Assembly: GCF_020707265.1 (NCBI RefSeq)
Contig: NZ_JAJFEQ010000003.1
Coordinates: forward strand, 496,001-560,000
Origin: Massilia sp. IC2-477
GTDB taxonomy: Bacteria; Pseudomonadota; Gammaproteobacteria; Burkholderiales; Burkholderiaceae_D
DNA: 64,000 bases
Reading direction: 5' to 3'
Shown: piece after piece, positions 27,873-38,611 of the stretch
Position numbering within the stretch: position 1 is the stretch's first letter
How the letters are laid out: the number at the start of each line of letters is the position of its first letter
Translations under genes and position numbers: made by a program
Notes under the pieces: model-generated
What the model saw: only the letters and a program-made list of their open reading frames with translations
Told to the model about the DNA's origin: nothing
The model's database searches: none

Positions 27873-29174
27873 TCACAGGCCGTAGCCGCCGCCGGTCTTC
27901 GTGAAGGCATTGATCCCGGCCGCCATGGCCGTGATCATCGCCCGCTCGGCGGCGGACAAGTGCGGGTGCCAGATATCGAAGATCAGCACCGCGCGCAGTT
28001 CCCCGCTGTCGTTCCAGGCTTCGTGTTCGATCGTGTCGTCGAACACCCAGGCCTTCCCCACTTCCCATTCGCGCACTTCGTTCCCGACCCGGAACCCGCA
28101 TCCCGGCGGCACCACCAGCGGCAGGTGCGTCACCAGGCGCACGTTGCTCACGCCCGTATGCGGCGGAATCCGGGTGCGCGGCTTCAGGATCGAGAACATC
28201 GCGCTCGGGGTGCGGCCGGGCTGGTCGGGCTGGGGCGCGCGCGCCAAGAGATCCATCGTGCGCGGGCAGCGCGCTGCGTTCTCCTCCACCGGCGCGCCGT
28301 TGTCGATCAGGCGGAAGGCGCTCCAGTCCAGGTTGCGGTTCAGCTGGGCCCATTGGGCCAGCGGCTGGTCATCCGAATAGTTGATATAGGGCGTGAAGCC
28401 ATCCTGCCCGGTCATCACGCCCAGCAGCTCGTCGCGGATCGCGCCGGTCGCTGCCTCGAACTCGTCCAGCCAGGGAAAGTCTTCGCGCTCGAAGAAGGCC
28501 GCGGGCGCCAGGCCCAGGTAGTGGAACAGCTGCGGCTGGGGATCGTAGCGGCGCTTGCGGCCGGTCATCACGTCCACCGATTCGCGGAAACGGCGCAGTT
28601 CGCGGCTGCCGTGCTCGCCGCCGAGTTCGCGGTAGAACGGTGTCAGGTAATCGTCGAGGAAGGCGCCGAACTCACGCTGGTAGGCCTCATGCCAGTCGAG
28701 CGCTTCGCGCACCGCCGGCTGCAGGTCGGGCGCGATCGTGTGCAGGGGCGGCGCCACCGCCGCCACCGCGGCGCAGGCGCCGGCCGCTTCCTGGCGCCGC
28801 CCCTGGCGGATGCACAGGCGGCTGCGCAGCACCAGGGCCACCAGGTCATACGGGTCGACCGTCAGGGCGCCGCGGATCGCCGCTTCTTCCGCAGCTTCGT
28901 CGCCCATCGCCAGGCAGACCACGGACAGGTTCAGCCACTGCTGCACCTCGCGTCCGTCCACCGTGACCAGACGATCGAGCAGCTTGCGGGCCTGCGCCAG
29001 GTCGCCACCCTGGAAAGCCAGGTGCGAAAGCGAGCGCAGCGCGCGCGGGTGGTCGGGGGCGCGCACCAGGATGCTTTGCCATAACTGGCCGGCGCGGCGC
29101 GCGTCGCCCCGGGAGGAAGCCTGCTGCGCTTCGCGTTCGAGCGCTGCGATCTGCTGGAGGTCTGCCTGCTGCAT
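27873..29174 (-). CDS. TPR-containing aspartyl/asparaginyl beta-hydroxylase family protein
   Basis: A 433-residue soluble protein. The first 120 residues are TPR-like helices (QQASSRGDARRAGQLWQSIL, then HPRALRSLSHLAFQGGDLAQ). The C-terminal 200 residues form a double-stranded beta-helix of the AspH type, with PPHTGVSNVRLVTHLPL holding the first iron His and the oxoglutarate region, and DDTIEHEAWNDSG holding the second His. Like mammalian AspH, it lacks the usual HxD carboxylate. It probably hydroxylates a protein or peptide with Fe(II) and 2-oxoglutarate; the target is unknown. The start at 29174 has only a weak GGGA upstream. Confidence 0.82.
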   Translation of the reverse strand: MQQADLQQIAALEREAQQASSRGDARRAGQLWQSILVRAPDHPRALRSLSHLAFQGGDLAQARKLLDRLVTVDGREVQQWLNLSVVCLAMGDEAAEEAAIRGALTVDPYDLVALVLRSRLCIRQGRRQEAAGACAAVAAVAPPLHTIAPDLQPAVREALDWHEAYQREFGAFLDDYLTPFYRELGGEHGSRELRRFRESVDVMTGRKRRYDPQPQLFHYLGLAPAAFFEREDFPWLDEFEAATGAIRDELLGVMTGQDGFTPYINYSDDQPLAQWAQLNRNLDWSAFRLIDNGAPVEENAARCPRTMDLLARAPQPDQPGRTPSAMFSILKPRTRIPPHTGVSNVRLVTHLPLVVPPGCGFRVGNEVREWEVGKAWVFDDTIEHEAWNDSGELRAVLIFDIWHPHLSAAERAMITAMAAGINAFTKTGGGYGL

Positions 29175-29239
29175 GATTTCCCAAATGCATATGTATCGAA
29201 GCATTTTGGTACAAGCATATGCATTCCCGCAAGCAGTAT

Positions 29240-30529
29240 TTACACCTCTGCGCGCGTTGGTTTGCTGCCGACCGCCAGCAAGGCCAGCAGGCTGAGCAGC
29301 GCAGCCGCCGTCAGGTAGTAGCCGACCCAGGGCAGGCCATGGTTGGTGGCCAGCCACATCGCGATATACGGGGCCAGCGACGCGCCCAAGATCCCGGCGA
29401 AATTGAAGGTCAGCGACGCCCCCGTATAGCGGACCTCGGCCGGGAATAGCTCGGCCAGCAGGGTGCCCAGCGGGCCATAGGTGAAGCCGACCAGGCACAT
29501 GCCGAGCACCATGAAGCTGCCCACCGCCACCAGGGTGCCGGCGCCGAAGAGCGGCCCGAACAGCAGCCCGAACAGGGCGATCGCGCCGCTGACCAAGATC
29601 ATCGCCGTGCGCCGCCCGTGGCGGTCGGCCAGCAGGGCCGAGGGCGGGATGGTCAGGCCGAAGAACACGACGGCGACCAGCTGCAGGGTCAGGAACTGCT
29701 GGCGCGAGAAACCGAGCTTGGTCGTGCCCCAGCTCAGCGCGAACACCGTCATCAGGTAGAACACCACGAAGGTGGCCAGCGCAATGATGGTGCCCAGCAC
29801 CAGGGCGCGCCGGTGCTCGCGCAGCACCGCCAGGACCGGCACCTTGACCCGGTGGCCGCGGTCCAGCACCTTCTGGAAGTCCGGCGTTTCGGTGATTTTC
29901 AGGCGCACGTAGAGGCCCACCAGCACCAGCAGCGCGCTGGCGAGGAAGGGAATGCGCCAGCCGTAGCTGAAGAAATCCTCATCCGGCATCAGCTGGCCCA
30001 GCAGCAGGAAGGTGCCGCCCGACAGGAAGAAGCCGATCGGGGCGCCCAGCTGCGGGAACATGCCGTACCAGGCACGCTTGCCCGGCGGCGCGTTCTCGGT
30101 CGCCAGCAGCACCGCCCCGCCCCACTCGCCGCCCAGGCCCAGGCCCTGGCCGAAGCGGCACAGGGCCAGCAGCAGCGGCGCCAGGGTGCCGATCGAGGCG
30201 TAGGTCGGCAGCAGGCCGATCAGGACGGTGGAGATGCCCATGGTGAGCAGGGCTGCCACCAGGGTGGCTTTGCGGCCGATGCGGTCGCCGAAGTGGCCGA
30301 ACACGGCCGAGCCCACCGGGCGCGCGAAGAAGGCGATGGCAAAGGTGGCCAGCGACTGCAGCGTGGCGGCGGCCGGGTCGGCGGCCGGGAAGAACAGCCG
30401 CGGAAACACCAGCACCGCGGCGGTGGCATAGATATAAAAGTCGTAGAACTCGATGGTGGTGCCGATCAGGCTCGCGAACAGGACGGTGCGCGGCTTGTTG
30501 GCGGGTACGTGGCTTGCTGGACCGGTCAT
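29240..30529 (-). CDS. MFS transporter, metabolite:H+ symporter (MHS) type
   Basis: A 429-residue twelve-helix permease of the ProP/ShiA/KgtP branch. The signatures are TTIEFYDFYIYATAAVLVFP in TM1, GHFGDRIGRKATL (motif A), RFGQGLGLGGEWGGAVLL in TM5 and FPAEVRYTGASLTFN in the second half. Substrates of this branch are organic acids and osmolytes such as proline or betaine; the exact one cannot be read. The ATG overlaps the stop of the upstream thioredoxin gene (ATGA, 30526-30529), so the two are translationally coupled. Confidence 0.9.
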   Translation of the reverse strand: MTGPASHVPANKPRTVLFASLIGTTIEFYDFYIYATAAVLVFPRLFFPAADPAAATLQSLATFAIAFFARPVGSAVFGHFGDRIGRKATLVAALLTMGISTVLIGLLPTYASIGTLAPLLLALCRFGQGLGLGGEWGGAVLLATENAPPGKRAWYGMFPQLGAPIGFFLSGGTFLLLGQLMPDEDFFSYGWRIPFLASALLVLVGLYVRLKITETPDFQKVLDRGHRVKVPVLAVLREHRRALVLGTIIALATFVVFYLMTVFALSWGTTKLGFSRQQFLTLQLVAVVFFGLTIPPSALLADRHGRRTAMILVSGAIALFGLLFGPLFGAGTLVAVGSFMVLGMCLVGFTYGPLGTLLAELFPAEVRYTGASLTFNFAGILGASLAPYIAMWLATNHGLPWVGYYLTAAALLSLLALLAVGSKPTRAEV

Positions 30530-30849
30530 GCTGCACCGGCCTGGGCCAGCGCCACGCGCACTTCGTCGCTCGACACCGGGCGCACCACGCGCGCCACTTC
30601 CTGGCCGTCCTTCAGCACGACCACGGTCGGCCACAGCTTGATGCGGAAGGAGCGTCCGAGCGGCCGGCCCGGGCCGTCTTCCACCTTCAGGTGGCGCACT
30701 GCCCCGTTGCCGGACACGGCCTCGTCGATCAGGGGCTCGGCGGCGCGGCAGTAGCCGCACCAGTTGGCGCCGAAATCGAGCATCACGGTGCCCGGCATGG
30801 CGTCGACGGCGCTGCGCTCGGGCTGGGCGGTTTCATAGGGTGCGGACAT
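30526..30849 (-). CDS. thioredoxin family protein
   Basis: A 107-residue cytosolic thioredoxin-fold protein. The active site is WCGYC at 30-34 instead of the classical WCGPC, and the cis-Pro is in KLWPTVVV. No signal peptide. GAGGAGG precedes the ATG. Reductase activity is expected; the WCGYC dipeptide gives a redox potential different from thioredoxin 1. It is the first gene of a two-gene operon with an MFS carrier, an uncommon pairing. Confidence 0.87.
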   Translation of the reverse strand: MSAPYETAQPERSAVDAMPGTVMLDFGANWCGYCRAAEPLIDEAVSGNGAVRHLKVEDGPGRPLGRSFRIKLWPTVVVLKDGQEVARVVRPVSSDEVRVALAQAGAA

Positions 30850-31035
30850 GCGGGTCTCCTCCTCTTGTTGCCGGTATGGTGTTGATATTGCAAGCGTACC
30901 TCAAAAAGTTGCCACTGGCACGGCCCTGCGGGTCGATTCCTGGTCGATAAGCGCCTCTTACGTGAAACACCGTACGGAACACATCGGTCGGGGCTGGCAC
31001 TCTGGCCTCAGGTAAATGTGAACAAGGAGACAATC

Positions 31036-31215
31036 ATGTCTGACAACCTGCAAAACCGTGGCTCGCAAGACCGTGCCCGCATCAATGTCAACGAGGAATG
31101 GGAAGTGCGCCACTGGACCGAAGCCCTGGGCGTGAGCAAGGAAGAGCTGGAACGCGCCGTCAAGCAGGTCGGCCCGAGCGCCGAAGCCGTGCGCGAGCAC
31201 CTGAAGCGTCACTGA
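31036..31215 (+). CDS. DUF3606 family small protein
   Basis: A 59-residue soluble protein. The core RINVNEEWEVRHWTEALGVS followed by KEELERAVKQVG is the DUF3606 pattern, a compact helical fold in which the conserved Trp-Thr-x-x-Leu helix precedes a predicted helix-turn-helix-like segment. AAGGAG lies 6 bases before the ATG. Members are short, abundant in soil Proteobacteria and often near stress genes. Function unknown. It is 211 bp upstream of the second MscS gene on the same strand. Confidence 0.85.
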   Translation: MSDNLQNRGSQDRARINVNEEWEVRHWTEALGVSKEELERAVKQVGPSAEAVREHLKRH

Positions 31216-31426
31216 TCCACGGGCCGCATGGCCCGCGCCGGGGCCTGCACTGCAGGTCCCGGTCCGCAGCACCCGCTTCGCCCGTCTTTCCGCGAACCCG
31301 CTCAACCCAGGTCCGCTCATTGCAGCACCGCCACCGGTGCGGCTGCACCCGTGCGCCGCCTGCCGCATGCCCCACCCGTCTTTTCCGGCACGCGCGGCCG
31401 GCGCCGGCCCGTTACAGGAGTCCGGT

Positions 31427-32593
31427 TTGAATAATTTCTACGCAAACATCCACAATTTCTTCGCCTCGCTCGACATCACGCTGGCGAACGCCTTGTTCGC
31501 GCTCGGCGCGGCCCTGGCCAGCTATGCGCTCATGCACGGCGGCCTGATCCTGTTCCGGCGGCGCCTGGGACGCCTGAGCGAAGACCGCCGGCACGGCACC
31601 CTGGCCCAGATCCTGAGCAAGACCCTGGCGCGCACCGGCACCCTGGCCATCATCGCCACTGCCATCCTGATCGGCCTGTCGGTGCTGGACCTGCCCGAAC
31701 CCTGGAATACGCGCCTGAGCCACTTGTGGTTCTTCACGCTCGGCATCCAGATCGCCATGTTCATGCACCGCGCCGTGAAAATCGGCTCGCGCCGCTATTT
31801 CCTCACCCACGGCCGCAAGCCGGGCGGCGTCGACCATCAGGTCACCGTCGCGCATACGGTCGTGATCTGGCTGCTGCAGACCACGGTCTGGGTGGTGTTC
31901 GTGCTGGCCATGTTGTCCAACCTCGGCATCAATGTCACCACCTTCATCGCCAGCCTCGGCATCGGCGGCGTGGCGATCGCGCTGGCGGTGCAAAACATCC
32001 TGGGCGACCTGTTCGCCTCGATGTCGATCGCGGTCGACAAGCCCTTCGAGGTGGGCGACTCGATCACGGTCGACGACTTTTCAGGCACGGTCGAGCACGT
32101 AGGCCTGAAGACGACTCGCGTGCGCGCCCTGGGCGGCGAACAGATCATCATCGCGAATGCGGAACTGTTGCGCCAAACCGTCTACAACTACCGCCGCATG
32201 ACGACGCGTCGGATCCAGTTCACACTGCGCGCCAGCCCGACCACCCCGCGCGAGCTGGCCGCGCGCGTGCCGCAACTGCTGGGCGAGATCATCGGCAAGC
32301 GTGACAAGGTGCGCTTCGACCGCGCCCACCTCAAGACGGTGGACCAGAACTGGATCGAGTACGAGATTGTCTACACCATGCTCGACGTCGACTACAACCT
32401 GTACATGGACACCCAGCAGGCGATCAACCTCGACGCCATGCAGATGTTCGAGGAGCTCGGCATCTCGACGGCGCCGCGCGCCCAGCACGTGCTGCTGCAG
32501 GAAGCGCCGGACGGGCGCGGGGTGCGCAGCACCGAGTCGGCCGCGAACGAAGACGCGCGCGGCGACACCCAGCCACGCTACGTGAAACACTGA
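31427..32593 (+). CDS. MscS-type mechanosensitive channel (second), TTG start
   Basis: A 388-residue paralogue of the channel at 20713. Hydrophobic segments fill the first 200 residues, then the pore block GGVAIALAVQNILGDLFASM and DKPFEVGDSITV, and a cytoplasmic beta/alpha domain with YNLYMDTQQAINLDAMQMFEE near the end. The start is TTG at 31427, chosen because AGGAG (31416-31420) sits six bases upstream. In-frame ATG codons further upstream would add a Pro/Ala/Cys-rich, non-membrane leader. The short gap to the SDR gene (16 bp) suggests co-transcription. Confidence 0.88.
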   Translation: MNNFYANIHNFFASLDITLANALFALGAALASYALMHGGLILFRRRLGRLSEDRRHGTLAQILSKTLARTGTLAIIATAILIGLSVLDLPEPWNTRLSHLWFFTLGIQIAMFMHRAVKIGSRRYFLTHGRKPGGVDHQVTVAHTVVIWLLQTTVWVVFVLAMLSNLGINVTTFIASLGIGGVAIALAVQNILGDLFASMSIAVDKPFEVGDSITVDDFSGTVEHVGLKTTRVRALGGEQIIIANAELLRQTVYNYRRMTTRRIQFTLRASPTTPRELAARVPQLLGEIIGKRDKVRFDRAHLKTVDQNWIEYEIVYTMLDVDYNLYMDTQQAINLDAMQMFEELGISTAPRAQHVLLQEAPDGRGVRSTESAANEDARGDTQPRYVKH

Positions 32594-32609
32594 CACGGAA
32601 GGAAACACG

Positions 32610-33449
32610 ATGAACCAGCCGAAGCAGCAACAGCAACCGCCGGGTCTTGAATCGCAGCTGAACCCGAAGGCCGACCATGGTGAAACCAGCTATGTCGGCT
32701 CGGGCAAGCTGAAGGACAAGGCAACGGTCATCACGGGCGGCGACAGCGGCATCGGTCGTGCCGTCGCTCTCGCCTTTGCGCGCGAAGGCGCGGACGTCCT
32801 GATCGCCTATCTCAACGAGCACGAGGATGCAAAGGAGACCGCGCGCCTGGTCGAGGAAGCGGGACGCAAGGCGGTGCTGGTGCCGGGCGACCTGGCCGAC
32901 GCCGCCCACTGCCGCGCCATCGTGGACCGCGCGGTGCAGGAATTCGGCCGCATCGACGTGCTGGTCAACAATGCGGCGTTCCAGATGACCCACGACTCGA
33001 TCGAGGAAATCCCGGACGAGGAATGGGACTACACCTTCAAGGTGAACATCACGGCCATGTTCCACATCTGCAAGGCGGCGGTGCGGCACATGCCGTCGGG
33101 TTCGTCGATTATCAACACCACCTCGATCAATTCGGACAACCCGAAGCCGACCCTGCTGGCCTACGCCACCACCAAGGGCGCGATCGCCAACTTCACCGCC
33201 GGCCTGGCCCAGCTGCTGGCGGAGAAAGGTATCCGCGTCAATTCCGTGGCGCCAGGGCCGATCTGGACGCCCCTGATCCCGTCTACCATGCCGCCCGACC
33301 AGGTGGAAAGCTTCGGCCAGCAGGTGCCGATGAAGCGGCCCGGCCAGCCAGCGGAAGTGGCCCCGGTCTACGTGCTGCTGGCTTCGAACCAGGCCAGCTA
33401 CATCTCGGGTGCGCGCATCGCCGTTACCGGAGGCACGCCGATCCTGTAG
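32610..33449 (+). CDS. short-chain dehydrogenase, YghA type
   Basis: A 279-residue NAD(P)-dependent oxidoreductase. The cofactor motif TGGDSGIG is at 42-49, NNAA at 120-123, and the catalytic Ser172, Tyr185 and Lys189 are present (YATTK). The 35-residue hydrophilic N-terminal extension rich in Gln/Pro is characteristic of the YghA/GsiB-linked SDRs found among general-stress genes. GAAGGAAA precedes the ATG. It probably shares a transcript with the MscS gene 16 bp upstream. The substrate is unknown. Confidence 0.9.
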   Translation: MNQPKQQQQPPGLESQLNPKADHGETSYVGSGKLKDKATVITGGDSGIGRAVALAFAREGADVLIAYLNEHEDAKETARLVEEAGRKAVLVPGDLADAAHCRAIVDRAVQEFGRIDVLVNNAAFQMTHDSIEEIPDEEWDYTFKVNITAMFHICKAAVRHMPSGSSIINTTSINSDNPKPTLLAYATTKGAIANFTAGLAQLLAEKGIRVNSVAPGPIWTPLIPSTMPPDQVESFGQQVPMKRPGQPAEVAPVYVLLASNQASYISGARIAVTGGTPIL

Positions 33450-33560
33450 TTCCGCGGGCGTGGATGAAGAAAGCCAAGCGCAGGGGTGGCGCTTCTGATA
33501 AGCTTGCCCCCATTGCCATTTCACAATGGCGGCCCTTGAGTTTGCCGATCCAATGCCCGC

Positions 33561-35408
33561 ATGAAAACCCGCACCTACCTGTTTCTGATGGCGGCCGCCA
33601 TCCTGGTTCCGGTGGCGCTCGCGTTCTGGATCGGCGTGTCCATGCTGCTCGACTGGGAGCGCGAGTCGCGCATCCACCGGGTGCAGGAAACGGCCCGCGC
33701 CACTGCCCTGCTGGTCGACCGCGAGATCGCCGTCAAGGAAGCGCTGCTGCGCGTCATCGCCAATTCCGAAGCGCTGTCTGAACAAAATTATCCGCGCGTG
33801 TACCGGCTGGCGACCCGCCTGAACGAAGGCGAAGCGCTGTCCTGGACCACGCTGGTCGACGAAAACAAACAGGTCATCTTCAATACCTTGCGCCCCTTCG
33901 GCACGCCGCTGAAAGGCTCTAACCTCGGCTTCGTGGACCAGGTGCTCGGCGACGGGAAGCCCCGCGTCACCAACTACTTCGTCGGCTCCACTTCGCAGCG
34001 CGGCGTGGTGTCGGTCGACATGCCGTCCGCCCCCGGCGCAGGTACGCGCCACGTGGTAAGCCAGATCTTCGACGCCCGCTACTTCGAGCGCGTGTTCGCC
34101 AGCAACGCGCTCGACCCGCGCTGGCTGGTCGGCGTCTTCGACGCCAAGGGCATTGCCATCGCACGCAACCATGGCGCCCAGGCGGCCGGCAAGCCCATGC
34201 ATCCTGACATGCGCACCGCGGCCCTGCATGCCGGCAGCGGCGTGCTGCGCCACACCACCCACGAAGGTACCGAGGTCTACGGCGTGTACACGCGCGCGGC
34301 GGTGAGCGGCTGGACCGTCGTGATCGGCGTGCCGGTGGCCGACATCGAAGCGGCCGCTCGTACCGCCGCCACCTATGCCACCGTGGCCCTGGTCCTCCTG
34401 ATGGGCATGGCGGTCCTGATCGCCACCTTCTTCGGCAACAAGCTCTCGGCCGCCCTGCAGCAGGCCGGCAGCGTCGCCAATTCGCTGGCGCGCGGCGCCA
34501 TCGCGCGGCCGCGTCCGACCAAGGTCGACGAAGTCGACGCCCTGCTCGACGGCCTGCACTTTACCAGCGAAGCCCTGGTGCGCGAGAGCACGGCGCGCCA
34601 GGCCCTGCAGCACGAGCGCGAACAGCTCCTGCTGAGCGAGCAGCGCGCCCGGCGCAGCGCCGAAGCCCAGAGCCGGGCCAAGGACAATTTCCTGGCCATG
34701 CTGGGCCACGAGCTGCGCAATCCGCTGGCCGCGATCTCCGGCGCCATGAGCGTGCTGGAGATGCCGAACGTCAAGCCGGAACTGGCCGCCAATGCGCGCG
34801 AGATCAGCCGGCGCCAGATGCGCCACCTGACCCGCATCGTGGACGACCTGCTCGACGTCCAGCGCATCCTGTCCGGCAAGATCGTGCTGCAGCGCGCCCC
34901 GGTCGACCTGGCCGAGGTGCTGCGCGCCTGCGTCGAAGCCAAGCGCCTGGTCGACGCCGGCAACCACCAGTGGGAAGTCGCGCTAGCCCCGAGCTGGGTC
35001 GACGGCGACCGCACCCGCCTCGAACAGATCGTCGACAACCTGCTGCACAACGCCATCAAGTACACCCCGGCCGGCGGCAGCATCGCGGTGCGCTGCAGCG
35101 TCGTGGACGGCAGGCAGGTCATGGTGGAAGTCAGCGACACCGGCGTCGGCCTGGCGCCCGAACTGTTGCCGGTGATCTTCGACGTGCTGGTGCAGGGCCC
35201 GACCAGCATCGACCGCGCCCAGGGCGGTCTCGGCCTCGGCCTGGCCCTTGTCAAGGAACTCAGCGCGCTGCACGGCGGCAAGGTAGCCGTCCACAGCGCC
35301 GGCCACGGCAAGGGCTGTACCTTCACCGTGGTGTTCCCGCTGCGCGAGGCAGCGGGCGCCGGCGGTCCCCATCCCGTCACTGCCCAGCCGACGCTCGACC
35401 CGGCCTGA
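33561..35408 (+). CDS. membrane sensor histidine kinase with periplasmic Cache-like domain
   Basis: A 615-residue kinase. TM1 (about 5-28) and TM2 (about 272-293) bracket a 240-residue periplasmic sensor whose pattern ([20 protein letters not shown], then [14 protein letters not shown] at the end) fits a double Cache domain. A short linker leads to HisKA with His383 in [10 protein letters not shown], then the ATPase blocks [21 protein letters not shown] and [10 protein letters not shown]. There is no receiver domain and no adjacent response regulator. No Shine-Dalgarno sequence is visible before the ATG. Confidence 0.88.
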   Translation: MKTRTYLFLMAAAILVPVALAFWIGVSMLLDWERESRIHRVQETARATALLVDREIAVKEALLRVIANSEALSEQNYPRVYRLATRLNEGEALSWTTLVDENKQVIFNTLRPFGTPLKGSNLGFVDQVLGDGKPRVTNYFVGSTSQRGVVSVDMPSAPGAGTRHVVSQIFDARYFERVFASNALDPRWLVGVFDAKGIAIARNHGAQAAGKPMHPDMRTAALHAGSGVLRHTTHEGTEVYGVYTRAAVSGWTVVIGVPVADIEAAARTAATYATVALVLLMGMAVLIATFFGNKLSAALQQAGSVANSLARGAIARPRPTKVDEVDALLDGLHFTSEALVRESTARQALQHEREQLLLSEQRARRSAEAQSRAKDNFLAMLGHELRNPLAAISGAMSVLEMPNVKPELAANAREISRRQMRHLTRIVDDLLDVQRILSGKIVLQRAPVDLAEVLRACVEAKRLVDAGNHQWEVALAPSWVDGDRTRLEQIVDNLLHNAIKYTPAGGSIAVRCSVVDGRQVMVEVSDTGVGLAPELLPVIFDVLVQGPTSIDRAQGGLGLGLALVKELSALHGGKVAVHSAGHGKGCTFTVVFPLREAAGAGGPHPVTAQPTLDPA

Positions 35409-35491
35409 AGCGCACGCCAAGCGCGCGGGCTGGGAATCCGTGTACCCGCCCATATCTGTCCGGTATTCCTGCCACATAGGGATCAGGCACC

Positions 35492-36009
35492 ATGCGAAGC
35501 CTCCTGCGCAGTCTATTGCTGGCCGTCATACTCCTCGCCGCCTGGGGCCTGCTCGGTCCCTGGCTGCGCCACGCCGTGTATGCGATGCGTCTCACCGCGA
35601 TGCCGGCGCCCAGCGTGCTGGCCATGCCGGTCTCCGGCGTGCGTCCCAGGCAGCTGCGCGACACCTGGCATGCGAGCCGCAGCGAGGGGCGCCGTCACGA
35701 AGGGATCGACATCTTTGCGAAGCGCGGCACCGCGGTGCAGGCCGCCACCGAAGGCATCGTGCTGCGGGTGGGAACGAACCGCCTCGGCGGCCAGGTGGTA
35801 TGGGTGCTGGGGCCCGGCGGGCAACGCCACTATTACGCCCACCTCGACCGTTACTCCGACGTGGCGCCGGGCATGCGGGTGGAACAGGGACGGGTGCTGG
35901 GCTATGTCGGCAATACCGGCAATGCCAGGACCACGCCGCCGCACCTGCACTATGGCGTGTACGGCATGGACGGCGCGGTCAATCCCTACCCCTTGCTCAA
36001 GGACGCGCC

Positions 36010-36013
<4 letters not shown>
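35492..36013 (+). CDS. M23 (LytM) family metallopeptidase
   Basis: A 173-residue membrane-anchored or exported peptidoglycan endopeptidase homologue. An N-terminal hydrophobic helix (about 5-24) is followed by the zinc site: His69-x3-Asp73 (HEGID), His117 (YYAHLDRY) and His151-x-His153 (HLHYG). All catalytic residues are present, so it is probably an active hydrolase rather than an EnvC/NlpD-type activator. Its stop codon overlaps, tail to tail, that of the opposing PBP gene (36010-36013). Confidence 0.9.
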
Positions 36014-38499
<2,486 letters not shown>

Positions 38500-38611
38500 T
38501 ATAGAAATCCTTGCTGCGAATGCGTGTGCGGCGCCCTTGCGTGTGCGCCTTGACTTTGGAGCAAGTATAGCTGACCGGCGCCGCCACCACGGTCCGGCTT
38601 GCGCGGCGTGC

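Noticed and set aside
33515-33530. Hairpin GCCATT/AATGGC after the SDR gene as a terminator
   Set aside because: The stem is only six base pairs and is followed by GGCCCTTGAG with no T-run, so it is not convincing.
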